Below, in pieces: positions 21,853 to 32,221 of a DNA stretch of 64,000 nucleotides. Location: positions 390,717 to 454,716 of the forward strand of contig NW_019775358.1 in the NCBI RefSeq assembly GCF_001039355.2. The letters are read 5' to 3'. This stretch comes from Lingula anatina. Its lineage: Eukaryota > Brachiopoda > Lingulata > Lingulida > Lingulidae. Below the pieces are notes generated by a model. It saw only the letters and a program-made list of their open reading frames with translations. It had not been told where the DNA came from and searched no databases. Within the stretch, counting starts at the first letter, position 1. Every line of letters begins with the position of its first letter. A program made the translations under genes and the position numbers.

Positions 21853-23882
21853 AACTCAAAGATTAAAAGTTTGAATAGCAGCTTCATTGGAATTATATTT
21901 ACCTCTGCCAAGGAGGTTATATTTTCACCCCTGTTTGTCTGTCATCAACATAACTCAAAAAGTTATGGACCGATTTTGCTGAATTTTTCAGGAATTGTCA
22001 GAAGTGGGCCAAAGAGGACAAAAATCAATAATAATCAACAAATGCTGCCTTGGCAGAGGTCTGCACTCTCGGAGCGCTTTTCTAGTTTAGTTATGTTTTC
22101 CCTTATAATTTTTTTCTCAAACACTTGCATTTGTGACTTTTAACTCTCATCTGCCCGAGGCTCTGACATTTCTGTATTTCCACATAAGCAGTTGTATTGT
22201 TTTTTATGTCTTTAAACATTATGTTACTTATGTAATATTTTTTATGCACTGTCATCATTTTTCAAATATTGAGACTTTCATCATGTGAATTTGAACTCTC
22301 ATGGTCCTGAAACTGTAATCTTATTGAAGGGGTGGATTGAGACCATCTTCTAGGTTTTCCGGAAGACAGTCAGGTTATTAAGTTTATATTGTCTGGTATC
22401 TATTTTTTTCTGTTAGAAGACCATCAAAATGGAGGATGGATCAAAATAGATACTTTGGAATACTGTCAGAAAATATCTGTGGGTCCGCTTATGTTATTGA
22501 CCATTTTACCTGTTGTGCATGATTAAAATTCAGTGTTGACTGACAGTGTTATCATAAGCATTATTTATTATTGCATCAAAATTGACAAAATTACCTTTTT
22601 TGCATCTTTATTTTCTGTTTTTTGTCTGTACATTTGACAGCTTTTCTGCCTTGTTTATATGTTGTGTTAATTTGTGCACGAAATGTTTCAATGAAACGCG
22701 TTCGATGGACTCGACATCGTTTAATGTTAAGGTTCGACGTTTTTGGTACTTTCAGGGGCATACGTAGGTGGTATCATCGGCGGACTGGTCAGTACTGCCA
22801 TTACCGTGATATTCTGCATCTGTATATGTAGATGCATCTGTAAAAGGAGGGAAAGACACACGACAGTGGTATACAGAGAAAGGGAACGGTCAAGTAGGTG
22901 CAATTTTAGCCGTTTTAATTTGAAATTTAGCATTGACTTGGTACATATCTTATGATTGATTTGCTAGTATTGGTTAAGCTTGCGTTGTTTCGATGAGATG
23001 AGTGATGATACATTTCAAAAGCAACTTAACTTCATGGGCATTTGAATTGTGTGGTCCTTCTACACTAGTAATCCTGCATTGCAAGAGTTTGTGTTGATTA
23101 AAATCTTTTGTTGCGTGTATCCTCTCGTCGGTATATTAAGTCTTTAATGCGATGAAGACTTTTTAATCCCCGACAGTTGTGTTGCTTAGATGGCGCATTA
23201 CTTTATCTGTTTGCATTTTCACACATCATAACAATCTACCAAGGTATTCAATCAATCAAATAGGCAGACAGACAGGCGAACATAAAAATACGCTCTAGTC
23301 AGACAAACAGAGAAGCATTTCTTAAAGCAGTTTTAAAGAAGACACATATATAGTGCTGTCCTTTTTTCGACAATTTAACGTTGGCGCAAATAATCTAATT
23401 TACAAATGCAATTGACGAGAAACATGTGCGTTACCTGATTTTTAGCACTGGCTCTAATACTTAAGTTAGATGCAGGTTCATCTGAGTTGAGGCATAAAGT
23501 ATTTAATTTCATTGTACAGTTTGATTATCATTCAACTTTTATATACATTTTTCGTACAGAAGTCCCAGGTAAATTATTATCCAAATATCCTTTTTTCTCT
23601 TTTCCAGGTACGCCGAGTGTGAATGTGACCGTGAATTCATCCAACTCCATGTCTAACATCAATGCCCCACATATAGCCCCACAGATGATCAATCAAGGGA
23701 TCGGGTACATGGCTCAGCCACAGCCGGCTTACCTGCCTCAGCCACCGGTCGCCTACCCGCCACCGCCACAGCCAGGCGGGTACCCCCAGCAGCCTCCTCA
23801 CAACCCACAAATGGCACGAGCTGCCCCTGATGCTCCACCCCCTTACCCAGGGGGACATCCGGCACAGTATCCCAAGTACTGA
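11328..23882 (+). CDS. Gene A: CUB-like, single-pass membrane protein with PPxY tail
   Basis: Five coding exons: 11328-11409, 11656-11906, 12202-12361, 22756-22893, 23608-23882, all with GT-AG borders and phases 1-0-1-1. They give a 301-residue protein. Residues 1 to about 26 form a signal peptide. Residues 28 to about 155 hold four cysteines (37, 69, 94, 117) and 'LTFYDG', a spacing and motif like a CUB domain. A transmembrane helix (about 168-189) has GGIIGG packing glycines. It is followed by a CICICRCICK stretch that could be palmitoylated. The tail is rich in P, Y and Q and ends with PPPYPG, a possible WW-domain ligand. A serine run (encoded near 12337-12360) separates the ectodomain from the helix. 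No named orthologue is recognised; binding and recruitment roles are inferred from architecture. Intron 3 is 10.4 kb and contains RBM26/27-type exons. Confidence 0.8.
11457..11509. repeat. (ATT)n microsatellite in intron 1b
   Basis: Trinucleotide repeat in the intron after the signal-peptide exon. The same repeat is at the same place in gene B (30374-30411), so it predates the duplication. Confidence 0.9.
12827..12836. repeat. Left 10-bp direct repeat at the insert border
   Basis: TTTATATGTT. The same ten bases occur at 22654-22663. Gene B has one related site (TTTATATCGT, near 32400), as expected for an empty target. Confidence 0.55.
12854..12881. repeat. Perfect hairpin (13-bp arms)
   Basis: TATGTACAGACAC and its exact inverse, separated by two bases, lie 18 bases inside the left border of the insertion. 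Confidence 0.85.
12896..12928. repeat. GTCGCC minisatellite
   Basis: Short GC-rich repeat of GTCGTCGCC type in otherwise AT-rich DNA. Confidence 0.8.
12937..13420. repeat. About 160-bp tandem repeat, three copies
   Basis: 'ccgataacacgataagtgg' recurs at 12937 and 13101, with a degenerate third unit from about 13263. Shared words include 'gaatattcataatacgcagg', 'gttcgaaaatcagcat' and 'gaagttatgctgtttttt'. The third unit is the most diverged. Confidence 0.75.
13770..14085 (+). repeat. Degenerate ~300-bp repeat, copy before the RBM26/27 exons
   Basis: It aligns in the same orientation with 20090-20400. Landmarks are 'ttggcattttcaag', 'ctagtcacattttctga', 'aaaattgatggtca', 'catgatgaccatt' and 'gggactaaaatacagc'. 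The two copies flank the RBM26/27 exon block as direct repeats. Confidence 0.65.
14232..17140 (+). CDS. RBM26/RBM27-type RNA-binding protein, C-terminal third (partial gene)
   Basis: Eight phase-0 exons: 14232-14306, 14514-14579, 14843-14962, 15202-15306, 15654-15851, 16033-16119, 16521-16757, 17054-17140. Together they give 324 residues and a stop. The order matches the C-terminal part of animal RBM26/RBM27. First comes a coiled coil starting DVIKKRLEIQKQKQ. Next are an 'AQKELLDTELEL' segment, an RG-rich run (about residues 131-155) and an RRM (about 168-236; RNP2-like LLVRGF, RNP1-like NVILTFKT). It ends in an acidic tail closing SWRR, as I recall for the family. The family acts in nuclear RNA surveillance (PAXT-type complexes). 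No exons for the N-terminal PWI, CCCH finger or first RRM lie upstream. It sits in intron 3 of gene A, same strand. Confidence 0.85.
16300..16431. mobile_element. Small MITE in an RBM26/27 intron
   Basis: A 132-bp element with imperfect 24-bp inverted ends, GGGCTCCATAACTTGAAAGC at the left and the inverse of GGGTCCTGTTACTCGAAAGC at the right. The family is not assigned. Confidence 0.6.
17141..20085 (+). other. 3' untranslated region and downstream DNA of the RBM26/27 segment
   Basis: No further coding exon is recognisable. A canonical AATAAA lies at 18116-18121, about 980 bases after the stop. Beyond it the sequence is AT-rich with no recognised element. One ambiguous base is at 20080. Confidence 0.5.
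18116..18121 (+). terminator. Candidate polyadenylation signal, RBM26/27 segment
   Basis: AATAAA in an A-rich stretch about 1 kb after the stop codon. It is the first good candidate downstream; cleavage is not demonstrated. Confidence 0.4.
20090..20400 (+). repeat. Degenerate ~300-bp repeat, copy after the RBM26/27 exons
   Basis: Direct-orientation match to 13770-14085. Weaker copies follow at about 21000-21300, 21310-21490 and 22240-22330. Confidence 0.65.
20432..20973. mobile_element. Fold-back MITE with ~105-bp inverted ends
   Basis: The left arm (20432-20538) is the near-exact inverse of the right arm (20868-20973). Shared words are 'gactcggcacctaaggatcc', 'tgaattaacc' and 'acccgttttcaaggtgtgtg'. 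The internal 330 bp are AT-rich with no coding capacity. No clear target duplication is seen. Confidence 0.8.
21796..21850. repeat. (AT)n microsatellite
   Basis: Uninterrupted dinucleotide run of about 55 bases. Confidence 0.95.
21886..22092. mobile_element. Dispersed MITE-like repeat (CCTCTGCCAAGG...)
   Basis: ACCTCTGCCAAGGAGG at the left (21901) faces CCTTGGCAGAGGTCTGCACT at the right (22048). Between them is 'aactcaaaaagttatggac'. I recognise this as a repeat type common in many animal genomes. A related fragment in reverse orientation is at 41880-41995. Confidence 0.6.
22654..22663. repeat. Right 10-bp direct repeat at the insert border
   Basis: TTTATATGTT, identical to 12827-12836. Homology to intron 3 of gene B resumes here. 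Confidence 0.55.
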
Positions 23883-25700
23883 TGTTTGATCAAGTGCATT
23901 CCAGATAAAGATGTGTAATTCAACATTTCGAACAAGCATATAGCTCATTTAAAGTGACATATAAAAATAACTTAATTTGCAGAATGATCAAGTGAATGCA
24001 TACATGTACAATGGTATTATACTTTTTTTACTTATATCTTATTTCAGCATATGAATTTTATAAGAAATTCGCGTCTTTTCTCCTCCAATGTATAATCACA
24101 AATTTGATCTTCAGTATTTTCGCAGACTTTTGTATACTGTTCAAAAGTTCAAAGAAGGTGAATACCCTGTAGAATTGATAGACCAGTCTGCAGATTTGCT
24201 GTGAACCCTGAATAACGTAAACAGTTTTTTGCATTTATTTTATTGTTAAAAACGACTTTTTGGGCATGGCTTTCTTTTCTGTTTTAATTCCATTTTAAGC
24301 ACTCACACAGCTAAAAATCTACGATTTTATCTTGAACTTCCGCAAATATTTTGGAAATCTATTAACAACTACTAACCAGCTGAAGGATTGTTTTGTACTG
24401 TAATATGAGAACGTCTCGGTTGATTATTAGATTCAGTTAATAGATTTGCTGAACATGTAAAATAGAAAAAAAAACACTTTTCTTTAAAATGCTAATGAAG
24501 GATCTTAGCAATATACAGGAGAAGTGGGATTTAAAGAAAAACGATATACATATATACTTTGCTTCATATGAAATTACCTTCCCAATAAAAGATGTCAAAT
24601 AAAGCTTCGATATAATAATAATAATGATGATGATAATCATTGTTGTGGTTGTTGATAATTATTAATATTGCTGTTATATGTCTTACACCTCTCCTTATTT
24701 TTCTGAAATCACCACGTTGTTTTAATTCAGTACAGTGCAAGTTCCTCATTATTTCTTATTTTTCTCATCCATATTCATTCATTTCAGTTGTTTCATCATT
24801 TCTTCGTGTCTCATCTTGTTGAAAGCTTTGGTGTACTCTATAAAATAGAAGAAAGAATCTTTTTGACTCCGATCGTCGTTCTAGTAGTATAGCACACAAG
24901 GGCTATACAGATAAATTAAAAGTCATGGAAAAACATAAGTTGTTCACTGGACCTTGATTTTATTTCACGCAGGAATTCACAAGACACGTAAAAACTAAAA
25001 AGAAGAATAGAAAAAGAAAATTACAATAATGCCCTCACTATCGGTTATTTACATGCTTCAGTTTACTTACACAAAAACTGATAAATTTCAATAATTATCA
25101 ATAGTCAATAATGATCAATAAACAGTATTAAAAACTCACCATTCTTGACATTCCTTCAATTATAAATTGCAAGTAGCAAAAGTGAAAATAACTAATCAAA
25201 AAGAAAGAATATACCATGTGTTCCTCCTACGGAGACACTGTGCTGAATGAAATAAAGCGCAAACTCATGGGGCACCACCCTGAATGAAAAGTTATCATTT
25301 ATGCAAAAGAATGTTCATTGCATTAGATGAGCCGGACACCAGGCTCCTCAATCTCAACAAAAGTAAACTAAACCTTACAAGTAGGCCTACCGTAGGTTAA
25401 ATATATTTTAAAAACATCGTTAGACCATTTACTTTCTACAAGATAGAATATGTGCTGAGTAAAGAAAACTCGTTAATTAACATTAAAGTAAAGACCGACT
25501 CTTGATAAAAATTTTTTTGTGAAACAGGCCCTAGTTTTCTATATTCCAGTCTACTACTGAGGTGAAGGAGACTTAAAATTACGTCTGAATTTTAAGATTA
25601 AAATTCAGAAACTCAAGGTGTTTAGGGTGTGCCTTGGTACTAGTAAATTTCAGGTCATGAGCCCAATTTGGTTAGAGAATATTAGTTGCGGTGACACGAC
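23883..25700 (+). other. 3' flank of gene A, shared with gene B
   Basis: It matches 33817-35460 with indels. Just after the stop, A has GATAAA (about 23904) where B has AATAAA. An AAT/ATG microsatellite at 24614-24640 is shared with 34668-34692. No gene is seen here. Confidence 0.55.
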
Positions 25701-26690
25701 TCCACTGTTTACATCTAGTTTACGTGGGGATTTGGTAAAAAAATACACCCTGTACACAATATTATAAATTCTACAAGAGCGCATATAGCTTGTGTAACAC
25801 AAGGGTGACGGCCGGGGTGCTTTTGAAGCAATTCTCGGTGAGTTGGGTGTGACAGGTGCTATGATACTGCGTGGTAATAGTCCAGTTAGTACGAGTTTGC
25901 AGTCTAGTGGAAGGACGACCGACATACTGGCTCATGCACCAATTATGTAAGGTACGGTCCTTGAAGAAATAACGAAGAACAAAGAGTTCAATGTCATTTT
26001 CTGAATCTATTCCTAAACAGCAATCAGCAATCCTAGCTACATTTGAGGATCGCCAACTATTTAAAACACGTTTTCCTTAAAGTCCTGGCGAATAACGCCG
26101 GTCATATGATATTCAGGCATCAGTCTCAACTGCAGATGTTGTAAACTATAAACATGGCTCAAACGATTTAACACCCAGAAGCGATATGTAAAATATAATT
26201 ATCACAAAGGAAAGGCTCAAAAAGAAAGGATTTAGATACTGTTAAAATAATCGATTGAACTGGAACTGATCATTCATAATTTTTAGTTAAGTCAATGCAG
26301 CACTGCACATTTTAAAAAAGAGAAAATCCATATATATTTTTAATGTTAAACAGACAATCTAAGATTTTCTTTACATTAGCGGGGTAGAAAACAATTCCCA
26401 GGTCTAAAACTAAAATATGATATAGAAAATATGGAAATATGTTTCCTTTGACTGCTTGGCATGACTGTCTGTCTTGCTTCTGAAAAACACGATCTGATTA
26501 AAATAAAAAATAGATTGTTTTCTCTTGAAGGGTTAGAATTGCCACTACTCTTTAATTTGCAACCTTTACAATTGACTGATTATTCTTTAATGACCTCTGA
26601 AGTGGGTCAATTTTGAATGGGCACCCGGTGTAAACATTATTCATATGATACTCAGGTTTGCTACTAGCCTCTGAGTTTAAAATGCCCCCT
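25701..26690. other. No supported gene (A-B intergenic)
   Basis: AT-rich DNA without recognised motifs. It separates the two duplication blocks. Confidence 0.5.
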
Positions 26691-27310
26691 GTTCTTGTTG
26701 TGAGTTTGGTGTTGTGAGTTTGTTTGGTGTTGTGATTTTGTGTTTTGTGTTGTGAGTTTTGTGTGTTGTTCTGAGCTCGTTTGGTGTTGTTCAGTATGTG
26801 GTGTTGTGAGTTTTGTGTGGTGTTGTGAGCTCGTTTGGTGATGTGAGGTTTGTGTGGTGTTGTGAGCTCGTTTGGTATTGTGAGATTTGTCTGTAGTGTT
26901 GTGAGTTTCGTGTGTGGTGTTGTGACGTATGTGTGGTGTTGTGACCCTTACACGTACGCTTCCCTACAAGAGAGAAGGACACTCTCCAGGCTGTAAATAA
27001 TGGAACATGCACAGTTTCAACCATATAAGACGATCGCGAAATTCAGCGAACCATCGTCAACAGAAGAAACAAGATGGCTTTATTTTGATCACTTTTTTCA
27101 GCGAGTTTGGTACAGGATTTCTAAATAATGTTCGGCAAATACTAAAGACGAAAACCCCTTTTGAAGTCCCCAAGTGTACCGCGTAATGACTAGTACTGCA
27201 TTATCTAGATCGATGTGATAAACACAACAATATCGGGTCTGCAAATTTTACCGAACGTTTGTGTAATTGAAAAGCAAGTGCGCATGATTTCTTTTGTATG
27301 ATGTGATACC
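26315..27310. repeat. Contig-end duplicate, left copy
   Basis: By eye identical to 27966-28961 (offset 1651). The left copy stops at the N run, while the right copy continues past the same point without interruption. This is the pattern of two overlapping contigs that were not merged. Confidence 0.85.
26693..26945. repeat. GT-rich minisatellite (TGTGGTGTTGTGAG type)
   Basis: About a dozen degenerate units of 18-25 bp built from 'gtgttgtgag' plus 'ctcgtttg' or 'ttttgtgt'. It lies 5' of block B. The same array reappears at 28344-28596 only because of the contig duplicate. Minus-strand open frames here are repeat translations, not genes. Confidence 0.85.
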
Positions 27311-27965
27311 NNNNNNNNNNNNNNNNNNNNNNNNNNNNNNNNNNNNNNNNNNNNNNNNNNNNNNNNNNNNNNNNNNNNNNNNNNNNNNNNNNNNNNNNNN
27401 NNNNNNNNNNNNNNNNNNNNNNNNNNNNNNNNNNNNNNNNNNNNNNNNNNNNNNNNNNNNNNNNNNNNNNNNNNNNNNNNNNNNNNNNNNNNNNNNNNNN
27501 NNNNNNNNNNNNNNNNNNNNNNNNNNNNNNNNNNNNNNNNNNNNNNNNNNNNNNNNNNNNNNNNNNNNNNNNNNNNNNNNNNNNNNNNNNNNNNNNNNNN
27601 NNNNNNNNNNNNNNNNNNNNNNNNNNNNNNNNNNNNNNNNNNNNNNNNNNNNNNNNNNNNNNNNNNNNNNNNNNNNNNNNNNNNNNNNNNNNNNNNNNNN
27701 NNNNNNNNNNNNNNNNNNNNNNNNNNNNNNNNNNNNNNNNNNNNNNNNNNNNNNNNNNNNNNNNNNNNNNNNNNNNNNNNNNNNNNNNNNNNNNNNNNNN
27801 NNNNNNNNNNNNNNNNNNNNNNNNNNNNNNNNNNNNNNNNNNNNNNNNNNNNNNNNNNNNNNNNNNNNNNNNNNNNNNNNNNNNNNNNNNNNNNNNNNNN
27901 NNNNNNNNNNNNNNNNNNNNNNNNNNNNNNNNNNNNNNNNNNNNNNNNNNNNNNNNNNNNNNNNN
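27311..27965. other. Assembly gap (655 N)
   Basis: A run of N bordered by duplicated sequence. Open frames crossing it are artefacts. Confidence 0.95.
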
Positions 27966-28961
27966 AAAAAGAGAAAATCCATATATATTTTTAATGTTAA
28001 ACAGACAATCTAAGATTTTCTTTACATTAGCGGGGTAGAAAACAATTCCCAGGTCTAAAACTAAAATATGATATAGAAAATATGGAAATATGTTTCCTTT
28101 GACTGCTTGGCATGACTGTCTGTCTTGCTTCTGAAAAACACGATCTGATTAAAATAAAAAATAGATTGTTTTCTCTTGAAGGGTTAGAATTGCCACTACT
28201 CTTTAATTTGCAACCTTTACAATTGACTGATTATTCTTTAATGACCTCTGAAGTGGGTCAATTTTGAATGGGCACCCGGTGTAAACATTATTCATATGAT
28301 ACTCAGGTTTGCTACTAGCCTCTGAGTTTAAAATGCCCCCTGTTCTTGTTGTGAGTTTGGTGTTGTGAGTTTGTTTGGTGTTGTGATTTTGTGTTTTGTG
28401 TTGTGAGTTTTGTGTGTTGTTCTGAGCTCGTTTGGTGTTGTTCAGTATGTGGTGTTGTGAGTTTTGTGTGGTGTTGTGAGCTCGTTTGGTGATGTGAGGT
28501 TTGTGTGGTGTTGTGAGCTCGTTTGGTATTGTGAGATTTGTCTGTAGTGTTGTGAGTTTCGTGTGTGGTGTTGTGACGTATGTGTGGTGTTGTGACCCTT
28601 ACACGTACGCTTCCCTACAAGAGAGAAGGACACTCTCCAGGCTGTAAATAATGGAACATGCACAGTTTCAACCATATAAGACGATCGCGAAATTCAGCGA
28701 ACCATCGTCAACAGAAGAAACAAGATGGCTTTATTTTGATCACTTTTTTCAGCGAGTTTGGTACAGGATTTCTAAATAATGTTCGGCAAATACTAAAGAC
28801 GAAAACCCCTTTTGAAGTCCCCAAGTGTACCGCGTAATGACTAGTACTGCATTATCTAGATCGATGTGATAAACACAACAATATCGGGTCTGCAAATTTT
28901 ACCGAACGTTTGTGTAATTGAAAAGCAAGTGCGCATGATTTCTTTTGTATGATGTGATACC
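27966..28961. repeat. Contig-end duplicate, right copy
   Basis: Right-hand copy of 26315-27310, including the minisatellite at 28344-28596. It continues into unique sequence at 28962. Confidence 0.85.
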
Positions 28962-29182
28962 AATATTCCGTGCGGTGCTATGAATTTTTTCTTATATTCT
29001 TGTAGTCACTATAACCTCCCTTTTAGTAAAGAATAATAATAATAATAAAGACAACAGAAAAAAAAATAGAGAATTTCCATCGCTGAGGTCATTTATCCAT
29101 TTTGTCCAAAATCCATTTCGAAAGTATGTTAACAGCACTGGTGTTATCGCGTGACACGTATTGTGCTGTTTATATCTACTGT

Positions 29183-29358
29183 GACCGACTTTAACAGATA
29201 CGCTGATTGATCGATAAAGAGCAGAGCGTGGACCATCCCAATCAGCTCATTAAAAACGAAATTACTAATAAAACGGTTGCAATTGAAGGTTTAATATATT
29301 GAATCGTCAACGGACACCGAAGGAAGTCGCATAACAAGACAAGCACAGCTTATAAGAT
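29183..29358 (+). other. Probable 5' untranslated exon of gene B
   Basis: Conserved with 2680-2829 and ending at the same donor (AAGAT/GTAAGT, donor at 29359). The 5' limit is undefined. Confidence 0.55.
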
Positions 29359-30243
29359 GTAAGTAAAATTACAGTTTTTAAGCTTTAGTTGTTGTTTTCA
29401 CTTTTAAAGACGGTTTAGTTTTTGTGCTTTAACGCTGTGAATATGACTCCACACATTTATCACGGGGCTTCGTTTTGATAGCAGCCATGTTTTAGCGCAT
29501 GAAGTCTTTAGGTGACTTCAAAACCAAATATATGCATTTTATATTCTTCGGCTCTACACGCTATGCTGATTGAAGCATATCTCCTGTTAACAATTAATAA
29601 ACGAGCATAAAGGTTGCCTGGAGACACTTGTTGGGTTTGATCGCGAAAGGAACTTTGCATTCACAGCGCCAATGCGAATACATTCAAAAACTAGGAAAAG
29701 CAAAGAGCGAAAGACATCCGCAAAGGGAACTCATTCATTGCTTATTAGCATTAATCATTCATCAGTCAGTTAATCATTGAATTTATAAATTCTATAATTA
29801 TAACCATAAATTGATTATCAATTAAGTTATTAAGTGTTAACTTTCTATTGGTATTAATTTTAGTGAATTAATTGATTGATTGGCTAATTAATTAACTAGT
29901 TAAGTGATTAAATACTCAACCGCCTCTTTATTACCTATGTCCGACATTTCCTGAAAATTTCTTCAAAACCCCTTCATAACGTTTTTGCATTGTATGGCTA
30001 ACAGTAAAACAGACCGAATTAATTAATCCATTGATCAATGGATCACCACCAAAATCTTATCACTTTTTATTTAGCCCATTTGTGACCTTTAATCAAAATT
30101 TAATCAAATCCGTCACCTTTGAGATAGGTTGCAATTGATGATAAACTAAGGTCAAGAATGACAGATAAACAGTCAAACGGAAGCAACAAGTTATAACGCG
30201 TTGCATGTCATTTTCCTAGTTTATTTTTTTAGAATAACAAGCC

Positions 30244-30373
30244 ATGCTGAGCGAGAAGATTCCAGCCCTGTTCGTCGTGTTGTGCATTATGACAATGCAC
30301 TGGAAAGAGGTCATTAGTACCACTTGTAAGTCAGTGCTCTGTCTCCTTTATATCATCAAATGGGTTGCTTATC

Positions 30374-30412
<39 letters not shown>

Positions 30413-32152
30413 TTGAGGAAGTTTACGCCTTTACGCCACTGGCGCTTTATCCACCTTGGAAACGTATATTTCGATCGTTACATTTTAAAGATGAACGAAG
30501 GTACAGGTAATAAAATTAACCTTGGACCCATACATACGCACGTGCGACCGAAACCCCCCAGTCCCACTCTCATCTAAATCCCAACTGACATTATGAATCG
30601 AACAGGAATGTAAGCCTACATATGCATGTGTAAATGTTGATGTCAATAAAAATTCCAGCGTGCGTATGAAGGCGTAGTCCCACCTTGTTATGTAAATTAA
30701 TTTATTTAAATGACGTCAGTATATATATATACATATATCAATGACAGCAAATGTTGCTTTTTATCTCTGTTTCAAGACTACATGGATGACAGTGGGAACG
30801 ATTGTAGTACTTCAACAAAAACCGTGTACTCCTATTCCCATACCGTGAAAGCATGGGAGGACAGTCAGAACAAACCCTCCCCAAAGAGCAGGACTTGTAC
30901 CGTGTATTTTGATACTCTCTACAGTCCAACTTATGTAAAAGTTTCCTTCCTGTCCGGTTCTTATTTTAATTGTGGAACAACCTTAACCTTCTATGACGGT
31001 TCAACAACATACAGCAATAAGGTGAGATTCCTGTACATTTCTACTTTGCCTTGTCTATCATTACGCTAAATATATCAAAGTATATAAGAGAATTTTTCAT
31101 TCTTTGTCACCCTTCAACAAAGAGGTACAGTATGTTTAGAATAGTTAAATAAGACGCTGTTGGTATTCTGCATGCTTATGTTTTTTTAGGTAATCTTTTT
31201 GGAATATATCCCGTCATGAGATATGAATGACGAATGGACAAAGTTTAAAAAATAGTCAAAACAGCCTAGATTTCAGACTTATCCTATTGTTAACTATTAT
31301 TGTAGTTGAGGACAATGACCTGTGGAGACTATTCCACGTCGGCCATTTATTCCACGTCCAGATACCTCACTGTGAAGCTGACAACTACGGGTTCGGGTAC
31401 TGCCTACGACTTCACTTTCTACGTTTCCAAGGTTGACAGTGGCAGTAGCACAGGTACAAGTCGAAAACAACAAAAACTGGAAATCGATTTCATTATTTGC
31501 ACGCCATAAAGGTTAAAAAAAAAACAAAGTTCAGAAGTGTCGTTGAAAGCAAACAGTACCATAGCCGGCTTTACCTTTTCGGCCAAGTTACAAAATTGAT
31601 AAATTTGAAAATTTATCAAAATGCGACTGTAGTGACTGGGGAATAAAACGGTTCTTGGAACATTCTTTAAAATGCAAAAAAATTGAAATGATACAGTTTT
31701 AATTGCCTAAAGAGATTTTCAAAAAATAGCGTTTCTGCTATTGTCATTTTGAGTCGCCAACTTATATTAAATAGCTTATATTCAGTGCCGTAAACATTTC
31801 ATCCAGTGTAAACGAACAACAGAATGTCGACATGGACATGGTATATAACATGCATAAAATCAAGACACTCAATGTAATGAAATCTTTTTATACTTAGGTA
31901 ATGCTATTTTTTATAACGCGCAAAACGCAATCCGCAATTCCATGTTTCATGTCAGATTTACGTAAAGTCGCTCAAAGAAAACCCAAAGACACCAGTTCAA
32001 TGGTTTATTGATGACGCTCTCTAGCTACATGATCTACGTGAAGTCTCAACTTCTAAACCATCTCCCATGGCTCGCGTCTGTCTTTGTAGCTCACTCGAGC
32101 TATCTCCCTGAATCTCTCTCAATCTGAACTCTCAGATATTACTTCTGAATGT

Positions 32153-32221
<69 letters not shown>

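Larger units (their letters stand above)
12837..22653. mobile_element. 9.8-kb insertion in intron 3 of gene A carrying RBM26/27 exons
   Basis: Gene B intron 3 (31454-32498) aligns with A up to about 12836 and again from about 22654. Everything between is extra in A. The borders carry a 10-bp direct repeat, and 11-bp inverted copies of ATGTACAGACA lie 12855-12865 and 22623-22633, each about 20 bp inside. The contents are a hairpin, a 160-bp tandem repeat, direct ~300-bp repeats and eight RBM26/27-type exons with introns and 3' flank. No transposase was found, so the mover is unknown. A 10-bp duplication would fit a Mutator-like carrier, but this is inference. Confidence 0.55.
1895..25700 (+). 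repeat. Tandem duplication block A (contains gene A)
   Basis: Sequence from about 1.9 kb to 25.7 kb is collinear with block B (about 28.6-35.5 kb). Matches include the 5' flank (1940-2115 against 28670-28835), the untranslated exon, all five coding exons, most introns and about 1.8 kb of 3' flank (up to the match 25420-25660 against 34950-35460). Block A is about 24 kb and block B about 7 kb. The difference comes from insertions in A: about 7.6 kb in intron 1 and 9.8 kb in intron 3. This is read directly by eye; percent identity was not computed. Confidence 0.8.

Noticed and set aside
23637-23948. 103-residue minus-strand frame (and 33508-33792)
   Set aside because: Antisense shadow of the proline-rich tail exon of genes A and B.
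26791-27024. 77-residue minus-strand frame (repeated at 28442-28675)
   Set aside because: It is the translation of the GT-rich minisatellite (His/Thr/Ser/Gln repeats) and is doubled by the contig overlap.
27248-28013. Open frames of about 240 residues on both strands
   Set aside because: They consist almost entirely of N translated as X.
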